64,000 nucleotides of DNA from an uncultured Pseudomonadota bacterium (GCA_945952465.1 CAMFIB010000001.1:620001-684000); one strand, 5' to 3'; positions 44,300-56,577 are shown, numbered from the stretch's first letter. The notes: generated by a model not told the origin, from the letters alone. Numbers and translations are program-made.

Positions 44300-44803
44300 A
44301 TGCGCATTCGTCTGTACACGCTGGTGGCCGCCGCCGCGCTGGCCTTCGCCCCCACGGCTTTTGCCAACCACACGATCAAGGTGAGCAAGTCGGTGACCGT
44401 CAACGCGCCGGCCGACAAGGTGTGGGCCGAGGTCAAGGACTTCGGTGCCCTGCAGAACTGGCACCCGGCCGTCGAGAGCACCAAGATCGACAAGGGTGGC
44501 GACAACAAGCCCGGAACCGTCCGCACGTTGTCGCTGAAAGGCGGCGGCAACATCACCGAAACCCTCACCGCCTATTCCGACAAGGGCCGCTCGCAGAGCT
44601 ACAAGATCAACGAAGGCGTGCTGCCGGTGGCCGGTTACACCTCCACCATCACGGTCAAGCCCGCCGGCAAGGACAAGGCCACGCTGAGCTGGACATCCTC
44701 GTTCAAGGCCAAGGCCGGCACCTCCGACGCCGACGCCAAGAAGACCATCGAAGGCGTGTACGACGCCGGTCTGGGTAACGTGCAGAAGAAGCTGGGCGGC
44801 TGA
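44300..44803 (+). CDS. SRPBCC-family periplasmic protein (MxaD-like)
   Basis: A 167-residue protein with a signal peptide (MRIRLYTLVAAAALAFAPTAFA) and a START-like (Bet v 1) fold. Segments are KSVTVNAPADKVWAEVKDFGALQNWHP, GTVRTLSLKGGGNITETL and ATLSWTSSFKAK. Such proteins bind hydrophobic ligands. The MxaD relatives act with methanol oxidation, but no such genes are nearby. AGGAGA lies 7 bases before the ATG. A strong terminator follows and also abuts the hrpA start. Confidence 0.9.
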   Translation: MRIRLYTLVAAAALAFAPTAFANHTIKVSKSVTVNAPADKVWAEVKDFGALQNWHPAVESTKIDKGGDNKPGTVRTLSLKGGGNITETLTAYSDKGRSQSYKINEGVLPVAGYTSTITVKPAGKDKATLSWTSSFKAKAGTSDADAKKTIEGVYDAGLGNVQKKLGG

Positions 44804-44830
44804 GCTGCCGCCCCAGCGGCGATAATCGAA

Positions 44831-44860
44831 GCAGGTCGCTCAGGCGGCCTGCTTTTTTTT
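44831..44860 (+). terminator. Rho-independent terminator abutting the hrpA start
   Basis: GCAGGTCGC (44831-44839), loop TCAG, GCGGCCTGC (44844-44852), one T-G pair, then eight T (44853-44860). The GTG chosen for hrpA is the very next base. Confidence 0.9.
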
Positions 44861-48766
<3,906 letters not shown>

Positions 48767-48801
48767 GCACCGGGGCGCCGGCCAATCGCTATCATGGCGC
48801 G

Positions 48802-49593
48802 ATGCCCCTGGCTCCCCTTTCGCAGACCGGTGTCCTGCCCCTGGGTGGCGCGCTGGTGCGCCTGGCGCGCAGCTGGTGGGGCACGCTGTATTTCGGGCTG
48901 CTCGCCCTCGTCACGGCGCTGTCGCCGTCCACCTACCACCCGGCCAACCGCGCCACCACCGCGCGTCTGATGTACACCACCACCTGGCAGGTGCTGCCGT
49001 GGTTCACGCTGCTCAGCGCGCTGATCAGCCTGGTGCTGATCCGCATCGTCGTCGTCACCGCGCTGAGCTACGGGTTGTCGCACTACGCGCTCGACCTGGT
49101 GGTGCGGGTGCTGGTGCTGGAACTTATTCCGCTGTCGGCGGCGCTGTTCGTCGTGCTGCGCTCGGCCCTGGGCGTGGGCGGCGCGGCCGACCGCACCCTC
49201 ACGGGAGAGGCGCAGTCGTGGCTGCAGTCGCACCCCCAGCGCATGCGCGACCAGGTGGTGCCGCGCGTCATTGCCAGCGCGTTCTCGGTGGTCACGCTGG
49301 CGGCGGTCAGCAGCGTGGGCGCGTTGATCCTGGCCTACCTCACGGTCTACGGTTTTTCGCCCTGGGGCTTCGACAGCTACACCCGCATGGTCGGGCGCGT
49401 GTTCGAGCCTTCAGTCAGCGTGAATTTCATTCTCAAGGTGCTGCTGTTCGGGCTGGCCGTGGCGGTCATTCCGGTCGCCACCGTGCTGCAGGCGCAGCGC
49501 GAGCCCGGCGCGGCGGCACCGAACGCCACCGTGCGGCTGTTCGTGATCCTGGTGGTCATCGAAGGGCTGTCGCTGGCGCTCAAATACGTTTAA
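48802..49593 (+). CDS. MlaE-family lipid ABC transporter permease
   Basis: A 263-residue membrane protein of the MlaE/YrbE family, the permease of MCE phospholipid transporters. About six hydrophobic segments are visible, with LVVRVLVLELIPLSAALFVVLRS (the conserved P-L-x-x-A signature) and MVGRVFEPSVSVNFILK. ATG 48802 is taken as the start; it is 35 bp after hrpA. It is followed by the MCE protein after 15 bp. No ATP-binding gene adjoins it, which is unusual for this operon type. Confidence 0.87.
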   Translation: MPLAPLSQTGVLPLGGALVRLARSWWGTLYFGLLALVTALSPSTYHPANRATTARLMYTTTWQVLPWFTLLSALISLVLIRIVVVTALSYGLSHYALDLVVRVLVLELIPLSAALFVVLRSALGVGGAADRTLTGEAQSWLQSHPQRMRDQVVPRVIASAFSVVTLAAVSSVGALILAYLTVYGFSPWGFDSYTRMVGRVFEPSVSVNFILKVLLFGLAVAVIPVATVLQAQREPGAAAPNATVRLFVILVVIEGLSLALKYV

Positions 49594-49608
49594 CGAGGCC
49601 GCTCCGCC

Positions 49609-50583
49609 ATGTCGTCGTCCGACCCGCTCGCCCCCAAAGACCCCGCCGCGCCGCCCGGTGCGCTGGCGGCCCAGACGCCCGAGAAGATCGAGGCCAAGGC
49701 CATCGCGCTGCTGGTGCTCATGCTGGCGCTGGTCGCCGGCTCGGTGCTGTACGTGATGTACGCGCGCGGCGTGTTCGAGAGCACGCAGAAGCTGGTGCTG
49801 GTGGCCGACGACGCGCAGGGCGTCATCGTCGGCATGGATCTCACGTTCTCCGGCTTTCCCATCGGCCGGGTGCGGCGGCTGGAGCTGGCCGAGGACGGCA
49901 AGGCCCGCATCGTCATCGACGTGGCCAGCAACGACGCGCGCTGGCTCAAGATGTCGAGCATCTTCACCATGGAGCGCGGTCTGGTGGGCGACACCAAGCT
50001 CAAGGCCTTCAGCGGCGTGCTGAACGACCCGCCTCTGCCCGACGGTGCCGAGCGGCAACTGCTGGTGGGCGACATCGCCGCCGAGATCCCGCGGGTGGTG
50101 GGCGTGGTGCGCACGCTGGTCGAGAACCTGGAGCGCATGACGGCCGCCGAGTCCAGCCTGAACACCACGCTGGCCGACGTGCAGAAGCTCACCGGAGGCT
50201 TCTCCGGCAAATACGGCGCGCTGGGTGCGGCGCTGGGCGGCGACGCCAACGCCCGGCAACTGATGCTGACGCTGGAGCGCACCAACCAGCTGCTGGCCAA
50301 GGCCGACCAGCGCGTGTTCGGCAAACAGGGCCTGGTCGATGACGTGCAGCTCACCGTGCAGCAGCTCAACGCGCTGCTCGGCGACGTGCGCGGCAGCCTG
50401 AAGAAGATCGACGCGGTGCTGGTCGAGGCGCAGGCCGTGGGCGCCAACGCTAAGGCCGCCACCGCCGACCTGGCGCCGCTGCGCGCCCAGGTTGAAACCA
50501 GCCTGCGGCGGGTGGATGCACTGGTCATCGAGATCAACCGCAAATGGCCCTTCAAGCGCGAGGCCGAGGTGAAGCTGCCATGA
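49609..50583 (+). CDS. MCE-domain protein (MlaD-like)
   Basis: A 324-residue protein: one N-terminal membrane helix (AIALLVLMLALVAGSVLYVMYA, residues 29-50), an MCE domain (VLVADDAQGVIVGMDLTFSGFPIGRVRRLEL) that forms hexameric rings carrying lipid through the periplasm, then a helical C-terminal part (LTLERTNQLLAKADQRVFG). It is the second gene of a compact operon with the MlaE-type permease and a lipoprotein; its TGA overlaps the next ATG. The operon resembles Mla/Yeb-type systems for phospholipid movement between membranes. Confidence 0.9.
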   Translation: MSSSDPLAPKDPAAPPGALAAQTPEKIEAKAIALLVLMLALVAGSVLYVMYARGVFESTQKLVLVADDAQGVIVGMDLTFSGFPIGRVRRLELAEDGKARIVIDVASNDARWLKMSSIFTMERGLVGDTKLKAFSGVLNDPPLPDGAERQLLVGDIAAEIPRVVGVVRTLVENLERMTAAESSLNTTLADVQKLTGGFSGKYGALGAALGGDANARQLMLTLERTNQLLAKADQRVFGKQGLVDDVQLTVQQLNALLGDVRGSLKKIDAVLVEAQAVGANAKAATADLAPLRAQVETSLRRVDALVIEINRKWPFKREAEVKLP

Positions 50584-51242
50584 GCCGTTCGCTGTTCCTC
50601 ATCGCATCGCTGGCGCTGCTGGCCGGCTGCAGCAGCGCGCCGCCGGCGCCAGACTGGGAGGTCGGCACGCAGAACGCGTTGCAGGGCGCCACCATAGCCT
50701 GGCTGGCCGGCAACACCCGCGTGGCCGACGCCGAGTTCACCCGCGCCCGCGCCGAAGTGTCGGCCACCGGCCGCGCCGATCTGCTGGCCCGCACCGAACT
50801 GGTCCGCTGTGCCGCCCGCGTCGCCGCGCTGGAGATAGACGGCTGCCCGGCCTACCGCGCGCTCGCCGCCGACGCCGCGCCACCCGAGCGCGCCTACGCC
50901 GCCTACATCGCCGGCCAGTTGCAGGGGCTGGACGTGGCCGCCTTGCCGCCGCAGCACCGTGCGGTGGCGGCCGGCGGCGGCACTGCGGCCGCGCTGCCGG
51001 CGGTCGCCGATCCGCTGGCCCGCCTGGTGGCAGCCGGCGCCTTGCTGCAGGCCCAGCGCCTGCCGCCCGAGGGCGTGCAGACCGCTGTCGACACCGCGTC
51101 GGCCCAGGGCTGGCGACGGCCGCTGTTGGCCTGGCTGGGCGTGGCCGCGCGCCGTGCCGGCGAGGCCGGCCGCAGCGAGGAGGCGGCGCGCATCCAGCGG
51201 CGCATCGACCTCATCGCGCGCGAAGGGGCGCCGGTCCCATGA
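50580..51242 (+). CDS. Hypothetical lipoprotein of MCE operon (220 aa)
   Basis: A 220-residue lipoprotein. Signal SLFLIASLALL with lipobox LAGC, then SSAPPAPDWEV. The mature part is Ala-rich and helical, with TPR-like repeats (AWLAGNTRVADAEFTRARAEVSATGRADLLARTEL). It overlaps the MlaD-like gene by 4 bp (ATGA) and the metallophosphoesterase gene by 4 bp. It is likely a partner of the MCE transporter, perhaps on the outer-membrane side, by context only. Confidence 0.78.
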   Translation: MSRSLFLIASLALLAGCSSAPPAPDWEVGTQNALQGATIAWLAGNTRVADAEFTRARAEVSATGRADLLARTELVRCAARVAALEIDGCPAYRALAADAAPPERAYAAYIAGQLQGLDVAALPPQHRAVAAGGGTAAALPAVADPLARLVAAGALLQAQRLPPEGVQTAVDTASAQGWRRPLLAWLGVAARRAGEAGRSEEAARIQRRIDLIAREGAPVP

Positions 51243-52003
51243 AGCTGCACATCCTGTCCGACCTGCACCTCGGCATGCAGGGCCTGCCACACCCGCAGAC
51301 CGACGCCGACCTCGTCATCCTCGCCGGCGACATCGCGCGGCCCGCCGCCGCCATCGACTGGGCGAAGGGCTTCGGCAAGCCGGTGTTGTTCGTCGCCGGC
51401 AACCACGAGTTCTACGGCAGCAGCCTGAGCGCCACCCGGCAGGCGCTGCGCGACCTCAGCGCCGGCAGCAACGTGACGGTGCTGGACGACGAAGCGGCCG
51501 CGGTCGGCGGTGTGCGCTTTCTCGGCAGCACGCTGTGGACCGACTACGGCCTGGAGACGCAGCCCGACCGCCAGGCGGCCGCTCGCGCCGAGGCCATGCG
51601 CTTCATGTACGACTTCAGCCGCATCAAGACCGACGACTCGGCCGAGGCGCCGCTGTTCACCCCCGAAGAATCGGCGCGGCAGTTCCTGCGCCACAGCCGC
51701 TGGCTGGCCGAGCGGCTGGCCGAGCCTTTCGGCGGGCCCACGGTGGTGGTCACCCACCATGCGCCGTCGAAGCGCAGCATCCACCCGCGCTTCGCGGACT
51801 CGCTCATCAACGGCGGCTTCGTGTCGGACGCCGATTGGCTGATCGGCGACCATGGCCCGGCGCTCTGGGTGCACGGCCACACGCACGACAGCTTCGACTA
51901 CCGCGTGGGCACCACCCGCGTGGTCTGCAACCCGCGCGGCTATGTGAAAAACGGCGTGCTGGAGAACGCCGCCTTCGACCCCGGCTTCGTCGTCGAGGTC
52001 TGA
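51239..52003 (+). CDS. Metallophosphoesterase
   Basis: A 254-residue calcineurin-like phosphoesterase. The five motifs are visible: ILSDLHLG (D-x-H), ILAGDIA (GD), FVAGNHEFYG (GNHE), VVTHHAPS (H) and VHGHTHDSFDY (GHxH). This fixes it as a two-metal phosphatase or phosphodiesterase, not further specified. The start overlaps the lipoprotein stop (ATGA), so it belongs to the MCE operon, though a functional link is unproven. Confidence 0.9.
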   Translation: MKLHILSDLHLGMQGLPHPQTDADLVILAGDIARPAAAIDWAKGFGKPVLFVAGNHEFYGSSLSATRQALRDLSAGSNVTVLDDEAAAVGGVRFLGSTLWTDYGLETQPDRQAAARAEAMRFMYDFSRIKTDDSAEAPLFTPEESARQFLRHSRWLAERLAEPFGGPTVVVTHHAPSKRSIHPRFADSLINGGFVSDADWLIGDHGPALWVHGHTHDSFDYRVGTTRVVCNPRGYVKNGVLENAAFDPGFVVEV

Positions 52004-52024
52004 GGCCCCGCCGCGCTGCTGCGT

Positions 52025-52597
52025 TCAACCCGCGCCGAGGTGTTCGTGCAGGATGGTGGCCCCCACCGCGATCAGCACCAGGCCGCCCACGATTTCCGCG
52101 CGTTTCCCGACCACCTCACCCAGCACCCGGCCCAGCATCACGCCCAGGGTCACCATCACGAAAGTCGCCAGCCCGATCGCCGCCGCCACCGGCAGGATGT
52201 CGACGCCCACGAAGGCCAGGCCCACGCCGACGGCCATCGCGTCGATGCTGGTGGCCAGGCCGGTCAGCGCGACCCGTGCAAAGCTGTGGCGCATCGGTTT
52301 TTCCTCGGCCTTTTCCGGCGTTTCAGGCTTGAGCGCGGCCAGCACCATGTGGAGGCCGAGAGCGCCCAGCAGGATGAACGCGATCCAGTGGTCCCACGCT
52401 TTCACCGTGTCGGCCGCTGCCAGGCCCAGCGCCCAGCCGGCCAAGGGCGTGGCCGCTTCGATGCTGCCGAAGATCGCGCCGATGCGCAGCGCGTCGCGCC
52501 AGCGCGGGCGTTGCAGCGCGGTGCCTTTGCCAATGGCCGCCGCGAAGGCGTCGGTCGACATGGCCAGCGCAAGAAGTGAAGTGGAGAGGATGTTCAT
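52025..52597 (-). CDS. mntP: Manganese efflux pump MntP
   Basis: A 190-residue membrane protein of the MntP (YebN) family that exports Mn(II). Six helices. The two conserved Asp motifs are [19 protein letters not shown] (helix 1) and [19 protein letters not shown] (helix 4), each with the family's S/T-x-D-A pattern. ATG 52597 is the start. A yybP-ykoY manganese riboswitch occupies the leader, so expression should rise with Mn(II). Together they make a self-contained manganese-detoxification module. Confidence 0.95.
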   Translation of the reverse strand: MNILSTSLLALAMSTDAFAAAIGKGTALQRPRWRDALRIGAIFGSIEAATPLAGWALGLAAADTVKAWDHWIAFILLGALGLHMVLAALKPETPEKAEEKPMRHSFARVALTGLATSIDAMAVGVGLAFVGVDILPVAAAIGLATFVMVTLGVMLGRVLGEVVGKRAEIVGGLVLIAVGATILHEHLGAG

Positions 52598-52659
52598 GGG
52601 AGGTCCAGGATCGGGCGACACAACAACGACGCGCCAGCACTGCCCGACCCATCGTCGTG

Positions 52660-52775
52660 CAGGCGCATCGTTGGTCTCGCCAACCGGGCTCGGCTGCCGG
52701 CGCCATGAGCCAGACGGCTCAAGTGTGTTGACGCAGGCGCTTCCAGGTGCTGAAAGCAGGCTACTCCCCAAAGAG
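52660..52775 (-). promoter_or_regulatory. yybP-ykoY manganese riboswitch upstream of mntP
   Basis: On the minus strand the leader holds the conserved yybP-ykoY elements in order: GGGGAGTAG (reverse complement of 52761-52769), GCGTCAACA, an internal stem with GCCGAGCC, then GGCGAGACC (complement at 52673-52681). Downstream a hairpin GGGTCGGGC/GCCCGATCC (52608-52650) lies just before the start and could be the expression platform. A -10-like TACAAT (complement of 52783-52788) lies upstream. The class senses Mn(II). Confidence 0.92.
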
Positions 52776-52834
52776 TGGCCCGATTGTACCGGCCGGCACA
52801 TCCGGGCCTGACCCGGAAGGGCCTTCGGCGGGGA

Positions 52835-53596
52835 TCAGCGCGGCGCCAGTCGGATCGCGCCGTCGAGGCGGATCACTTCGCCGTTCAGCATGTCGTTCTT
52901 CAGGATGTGCTTGACCAGCTTGGCGTAATCCTGCGGCGTGCCGAGGCGGCTGGGGAAGGGCACACCGGCGGCCAGCGCGTCCTGCACCTCCTGCGGCATG
53001 GAGAACAGCATCGGCGTGCCGAAGATGCCGGGCGCGATGGTCATGTTGCGGATGCCGTTGCGGGCCAGATCGCGCGCGATGGGCAGCGTCATGCCCACCA
53101 CACCGCCCTTGCTGGCCGAATAGGCGGCCTGGCCGATCTGGCCGTCGTAGGCCGCGACGGAGGCCGTGGAAATGAGCACGCCGCGCTCGCCGGTGGCAGC
53201 TTCCGGCTCGTTCTTGCTCATCGCGTCGGCCGCGAGGCGGATCATGTTGAACGTGCCGACCAGGTTGACCATGATGGTCTTGGTGTAGCTGGCCAGTGCG
53301 TGCGGGCCGCTTTTGCCCACCGTCTTTTCGGCTGGCGCGATGCCAGCGCAGTTGACCAGACCCATCAGCTTGCCCAAAGACACGGCCTTGGCCACCACGG
53401 CCTGGCCGTCCGCCTCGCTGCTGACGTCGCACTTCACGAAGGCGCCGCCGATCTCCTTCGCGACCTGCTCGCCTTTCTCGACCTGCATGTCCGCCACGAC
53501 GACCGTGCCGCCGTTCTCGGCCAGCATGCGGGCCGTGCCCTCGCCGAGGCCCGAAGCGCCACCGGTAACGATGAAGACCTTGCCTTTGATTTCCAT
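52835..53596 (-). CDS. SDR-family 3-hydroxyacyl-CoA dehydrogenase (HSD10-like)
   Basis: A 253-residue SDR. NAD motif [12 protein letters not shown] (residues 11-22), VVADMQ (Asp indicates NAD), NCAGI, the catalytic Ser in [12 protein letters not shown] and YSASKGG, and the end [15 protein letters not shown]. The sequence resembles the 3-hydroxy-2-methylbutyryl-CoA / 3-hydroxyacyl-CoA dehydrogenases of type II, which act in isoleucine and fatty-acid breakdown. A LiuR-like palindrome lies 40 bp upstream, which supports that role. It is divergent from metC. Confidence 0.88.
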   Translation of the reverse strand: MEIKGKVFIVTGGASGLGEGTARMLAENGGTVVVADMQVEKGEQVAKEIGGAFVKCDVSSEADGQAVVAKAVSLGKLMGLVNCAGIAPAEKTVGKSGPHALASYTKTIMVNLVGTFNMIRLAADAMSKNEPEAATGERGVLISTASVAAYDGQIGQAAYSASKGGVVGMTLPIARDLARNGIRNMTIAPGIFGTPMLFSMPQEVQDALAAGVPFPSRLGTPQDYAKLVKHILKNDMLNGEVIRLDGAIRLAPR

Positions 53597-53635
53597 TGCT
53601 GTTCTCCCCGGCGTGGCGCCGATTCAGGTTGTGTA

Positions 53636-53657
53636 TTGACGTTAACGTAAACGTCAA
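53636..53657. promoter_or_regulatory. LiuR-like palindromic operator
   Basis: TTGACGTTAAC followed by GTAAACGTCAA: a 22-bp palindrome with one asymmetric base pair in each half. As I recall, the MerR-family regulator LiuR, which controls branched-chain amino acid and fatty-acid degradation in proteobacteria, recognises sites of this shape. It lies 40 bp before the dehydrogenase start and could affect both divergent genes. Confidence 0.7.
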
Positions 53658-53705
53658 TTATGCCGGAAGGCCCTTTTGCTGCACCTGCGCGGTACCATCA
53701 AATCC

Positions 53706-54935
53706 ATGAACGATTCCCGCAGCACGGACCTCATTCACCACCCGTACCGGCCGCCGGCCGGCTTCGATGCGCCGATGCCCGGCACGTTCAAGGCATCCAC
53801 CGTCATCTTTGCCGACGTCGCCGCCATGCGGGCCCGCAACTGGCAGCACAAGACCGGCTACACCTACGGCCTGCACGGCACGCCCACCACCTTCCTGCTG
53901 GAGGAGCGGCTGTGCGCGCTCGAAGGCGGCCGCCAGTGCGTGCTGACGCCCAGTGGCCTGGCGGCGATCGCCAACGTCAGCCTGGCGCTGCTGCGCACCG
54001 GCGACGAGGTGCTCATCCCCGACAACGCCTACGGCCCCAACAAGGCGCTTGCCGACGGTGAACTGAAAGCCTGGGGCATCACCCACCAGCTCTACGACGC
54101 GATGAACCCGGCCGACCTCGCGCACCGCATCACCGAGCGCACCAAACTGGTCTGGCTGGAAGCGCCCGGTTCGGTGACGATGGAATTCCCGGACCTGCCA
54201 GCACTGGTGCGGCTGTGCCGTGAGCGCGGCGTGGTCTGCGCGCTCGACAACACCTGGGGCGCCGGCCTCGCGTTCAGGCCTTTCGATCTGGTTCCGGGCG
54301 AGGGCGCCGAACCGCTGGCGGTGGATGTCAGCGTGCATGCGCTGACCAAGTACCCGAGTGGCGGCGGCGACGTGCTGATGGGCAGCGTGGTCACGCTGGA
54401 CGAGGCGCTGCACCTGAAGATCAAGCTGTCCCACATGCGCCTGGGCCTGGGCGTCGGCGCCAACGACGCCGAATTCGTGTTGCGTTCGCTGCCGTCGCTG
54501 GAGGTGCGCTACGCCGCTCATGACCTCGCGGCCCGCGAGTTGGCCCGCTGGCTCGACACCCGGCCCGAGATCGTGCAGGTGCTGCATCCCGCCATCGCCG
54601 ATTCGCCCGGCCACGAGCATTGGCGCGCGCTGTGCGCTGGCGGCGCAGACGGCCCCCGCGCCGGGCGGGCCGCCGGCCTCTTTTCGGTGGTATTCGACCA
54701 CGCCTACAGCGCCGCCGACGTCGACCGCTTCTGCGACAGCCTCAAGCACTTCAAGCTCGGCTACTCCTGGGGCGGCTTCATGAGCCTGGTGGTGCCCTAC
54801 GACGTGGCCGGCATGCGCCGGCCCGATGTCGCGCCGTGGCCCCACAAGGGCGTGCTGGTGCGCTTTTCTGTCGGCCTGGAATCGATGGATGACCTGCAGG
54901 CCGATCTGCTGCAGGCGCTGCAGGTTCTGGCGTGA
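53706..54935 (+). CDS. metC: Cystathionine beta-lyase (MetC-like, Cys/Met metabolism PLP enzyme)
   Basis: A 409-residue PLP enzyme of the Cys/Met metabolism family. The N-terminal segment TDLIHHPYRPPAGFDAPMPGTF and TGYTYGLHGTPTTFLLEERLCALEG are characteristic of cystathionine beta-lyase. DNTWGAGLAFRPF is the Asp that binds the PLP nitrogen, and SVHALTKYPSGGGDVLMGSV holds the PLP lysine. The C-terminus GYSWGGFMSLVVP and LVRFSVGLE contains the substrate Arg. It converts cystathionine to homocysteine in methionine synthesis. ATG 53706 is used; an upstream ATG would add 10 residues. Confidence 0.92.
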   Translation: MNDSRSTDLIHHPYRPPAGFDAPMPGTFKASTVIFADVAAMRARNWQHKTGYTYGLHGTPTTFLLEERLCALEGGRQCVLTPSGLAAIANVSLALLRTGDEVLIPDNAYGPNKALADGELKAWGITHQLYDAMNPADLAHRITERTKLVWLEAPGSVTMEFPDLPALVRLCRERGVVCALDNTWGAGLAFRPFDLVPGEGAEPLAVDVSVHALTKYPSGGGDVLMGSVVTLDEALHLKIKLSHMRLGLGVGANDAEFVLRSLPSLEVRYAAHDLAARELARWLDTRPEIVQVLHPAIADSPGHEHWRALCAGGADGPRAGRAAGLFSVVFDHAYSAADVDRFCDSLKHFKLGYSWGGFMSLVVPYDVAGMRRPDVAPWPHKGVLVRFSVGLESMDDLQADLLQALQVLA

Positions 54936-54963
54936 GCGGCGCGTGGCCGGCCTCGCCGCGATC

Positions 54964-54980
54964 CCGGCTAAAATAGCCGG
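54964..54980. repeat. Short perfect inverted repeat between metC and tRNA-Leu
   Basis: CCGGCTA-AAA-TAGCCGG is perfectly symmetrical around three A. A second inverted repeat, CGCGGAC-GG-GTCCGCG, begins about 30 bp later, followed by T-rich sequence (55041-55054). The region may end metC transcription and begin the tRNA transcript. No clear -35/-10 pair was found. Confidence 0.5.
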
Positions 54981-55062
54981 TTGACTGATTGTGAGAAGAC
55001 GGTCTTCGAGCCGCGGACGGGTCCGCGCGCCTCAAGGCCGCTTTCTTTTTTTTTGGCAAGCC

Positions 55063-55149
55063 GCGCGGGTGGCGAAATTGGTAGACGCACCAGGTTTAGG
55101 TCCTGACGCCAGCAATGGTGTGGGGGTTCGAGTCCCCCCCCGCGCACCA
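55063..55149 (+). tRNA. tRNA-Leu (anticodon TAG)
   Basis: An 87-nt cloverleaf with a long variable arm. The acceptor stem GCGCGGG pairs with CCCGCGC; the D-arm is GGCGAAATTGGTAGACGC, the anticodon loop TTTAGGT has anticodon TAG, the T-arm is GGGGGTTCGAGTCCCCC, and CCA is encoded at the end. It lies 40 bp upstream of the trigger factor start. Confidence 0.97.
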
Positions 55150-55189
55150 GCAGCCCCGGGTGCCGCACCCTGATATTTTGGAGAACACC

Positions 55190-56512
55190 ATGGCCGTGAA
55201 CGTCGAAACCCTCGACAAGCTCGAACGCAAGATCACCCTGACCCTCCCGGTCGACGCGATTCAGAACGAAGTCAACTCGCGCCTGAAGCGCCTCGCGCGC
55301 ACGGTCAAGATGGACGGCTTCCGCCCCGGCAAGGTGCCGATGAACGTGGTCGCCCAGCGCTACGGCTATTCGGTTCAATACGAGGTCATGAACGACAAGG
55401 TTGGCCAGGCGTTCGCCGCTGCGGCCAACGAGGCCAACCTGAAGGTCGCCGGCCAGCCGCGCATCACCGAAACCGAAGGCGGCAGCGCCGCTGAAGGCCA
55501 GGTCAGCTTCGACGCCGTCTTCGAGGTGTATCCCGAAGTGAAGATCGCCGACCTCTCCGGCGTGGAAGTCGAGAAGCTGACGGCCGATGTCGGCGACGCT
55601 GCGATCGACAAGACGCTGGAAATCCTGCGTAAGCAGCGCCGCACTTTCGCGCTGCGCGGCCATGACGCGCCGGCCCAGGACAGCGACCGCGTGACGGTCG
55701 ATTTCGAAGGCAAGATCGATGGCGAAGCCTTCCAGGGCGGCAAGGCAGAAGACTTCCAGTTCCTGATCGGCGAAGGCCAGATGCTGAAGGAGTTTGAAGA
55801 AGCCACGCGCGGCATGAAGGTTGGCGAAAGCAAGACCTTCCCGCTGGCTTTCCCGGCCGACTACCATGGCAAGGACGTGGCCGGCAAGACCGCCGACTTC
55901 CTCGTGACGGTGAAGAAGATCGAAGCCGCCAACCTGCCGGAAGTGAACGAAGGCTTTGCCAAGACACTGGGTATCGCCGATGCCAGCGTCGAGGGCCTGC
56001 GCAACGACATCCGCAAAAACCTGGAGCGTGAAGTCAAGTTCCGTCTGCTGTCGCGCAACAAGCAGGCCGTGTTCGCCGCCGTGATGGGCGCTGCCGAACT
56101 GGAGTTGCCCAATGCCAGCGTTCAGTCCGAACTGGGCCGCATGGTCGAAGCCGCCCGTGCAGACTTGAAGCAGCGCGGCATCAAGGACGCCGACAAGGCG
56201 CCGATTCCCGAGGACCTTTTCCGTTCGGAAGCCGAGCGTCGCGTGCGCCTGGGTCTGATCGTGGCTGAACTGGTGCGCATTCACAACCTGGCCCCGAAGC
56301 CGGAGCAGATCCGCGGCTATGTGGAAGACCTCGCCGCCAGCTACGAAAAGCCGGCCGACGTGGTGCGCTGGTACTACGGCGACGCCAACCGCATGCAGGA
56401 AGTGCAGGGCGCGGTCATGGAAAACAACGTGGCCGACTACGTGCTGGCCAACGCCAAGATCACCGACAAGCCGCTGTCCTTCGAAGAACTGATGGGCAGC
56501 CAGAACGGCTGA
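55190..56512 (+). CDS. tig: Trigger factor
   Basis: A 440-residue ribosome-bound chaperone and prolyl isomerase. The ribosome-binding signature is in the segment MDGFRPGKVPMNVVAQRYG. The FKBP-type PPIase domain (about 160-245) includes SDRVTVDFEGKIDGEAFQGG and FPADYHGKDVAGKTADF. The C-terminal chaperone arms end at DKPLSFEELMGSQNG. GGAG lies 9 bases before the ATG at 55190. It opens the conserved tig-clpP-clpX-lon block. Its terminator overlaps the clpP promoter. Confidence 0.97.
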   Translation: MAVNVETLDKLERKITLTLPVDAIQNEVNSRLKRLARTVKMDGFRPGKVPMNVVAQRYGYSVQYEVMNDKVGQAFAAAANEANLKVAGQPRITETEGGSAAEGQVSFDAVFEVYPEVKIADLSGVEVEKLTADVGDAAIDKTLEILRKQRRTFALRGHDAPAQDSDRVTVDFEGKIDGEAFQGGKAEDFQFLIGEGQMLKEFEEATRGMKVGESKTFPLAFPADYHGKDVAGKTADFLVTVKKIEAANLPEVNEGFAKTLGIADASVEGLRNDIRKNLEREVKFRLLSRNKQAVFAAVMGAAELELPNASVQSELGRMVEAARADLKQRGIKDADKAPIPEDLFRSEAERRVRLGLIVAELVRIHNLAPKPEQIRGYVEDLAASYEKPADVVRWYYGDANRMQEVQGAVMENNVADYVLANAKITDKPLSFEELMGSQNG

Positions 56513-56539
56513 GGTCGGCCACCGGCTTGAGGTTTGAAG

Positions 56540-56577
56540 GGGGCTTGTGCCGGCGGGCACAGGCCCCATTTATTTTT
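56540..56577 (+). terminator. Rho-independent terminator of tig
   Basis: GGGGCTTGTGCC (56540-56551), loop GGCG, GGCACAGGCCCC (56556-56567): a 12-bp stem with one T-G pair, followed by ATTTATTTTT. The same bases contain the clpP heat-shock-like promoter. Confidence 0.9.
56544..56573 (+). promoter_or_regulatory. Sigma-32-like promoter of clpP inside the tig terminator
   Basis: CTTGTG (56544-56549), a 14-bp spacer, then CCCCATTTAT (56564-56573). The -10 matches the sigma-32 consensus CCCCATnTA perfectly and the -35 matches CTTGAA at 4 of 6. The predicted leader to clpP is about 40 nt. Confidence 0.65.
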
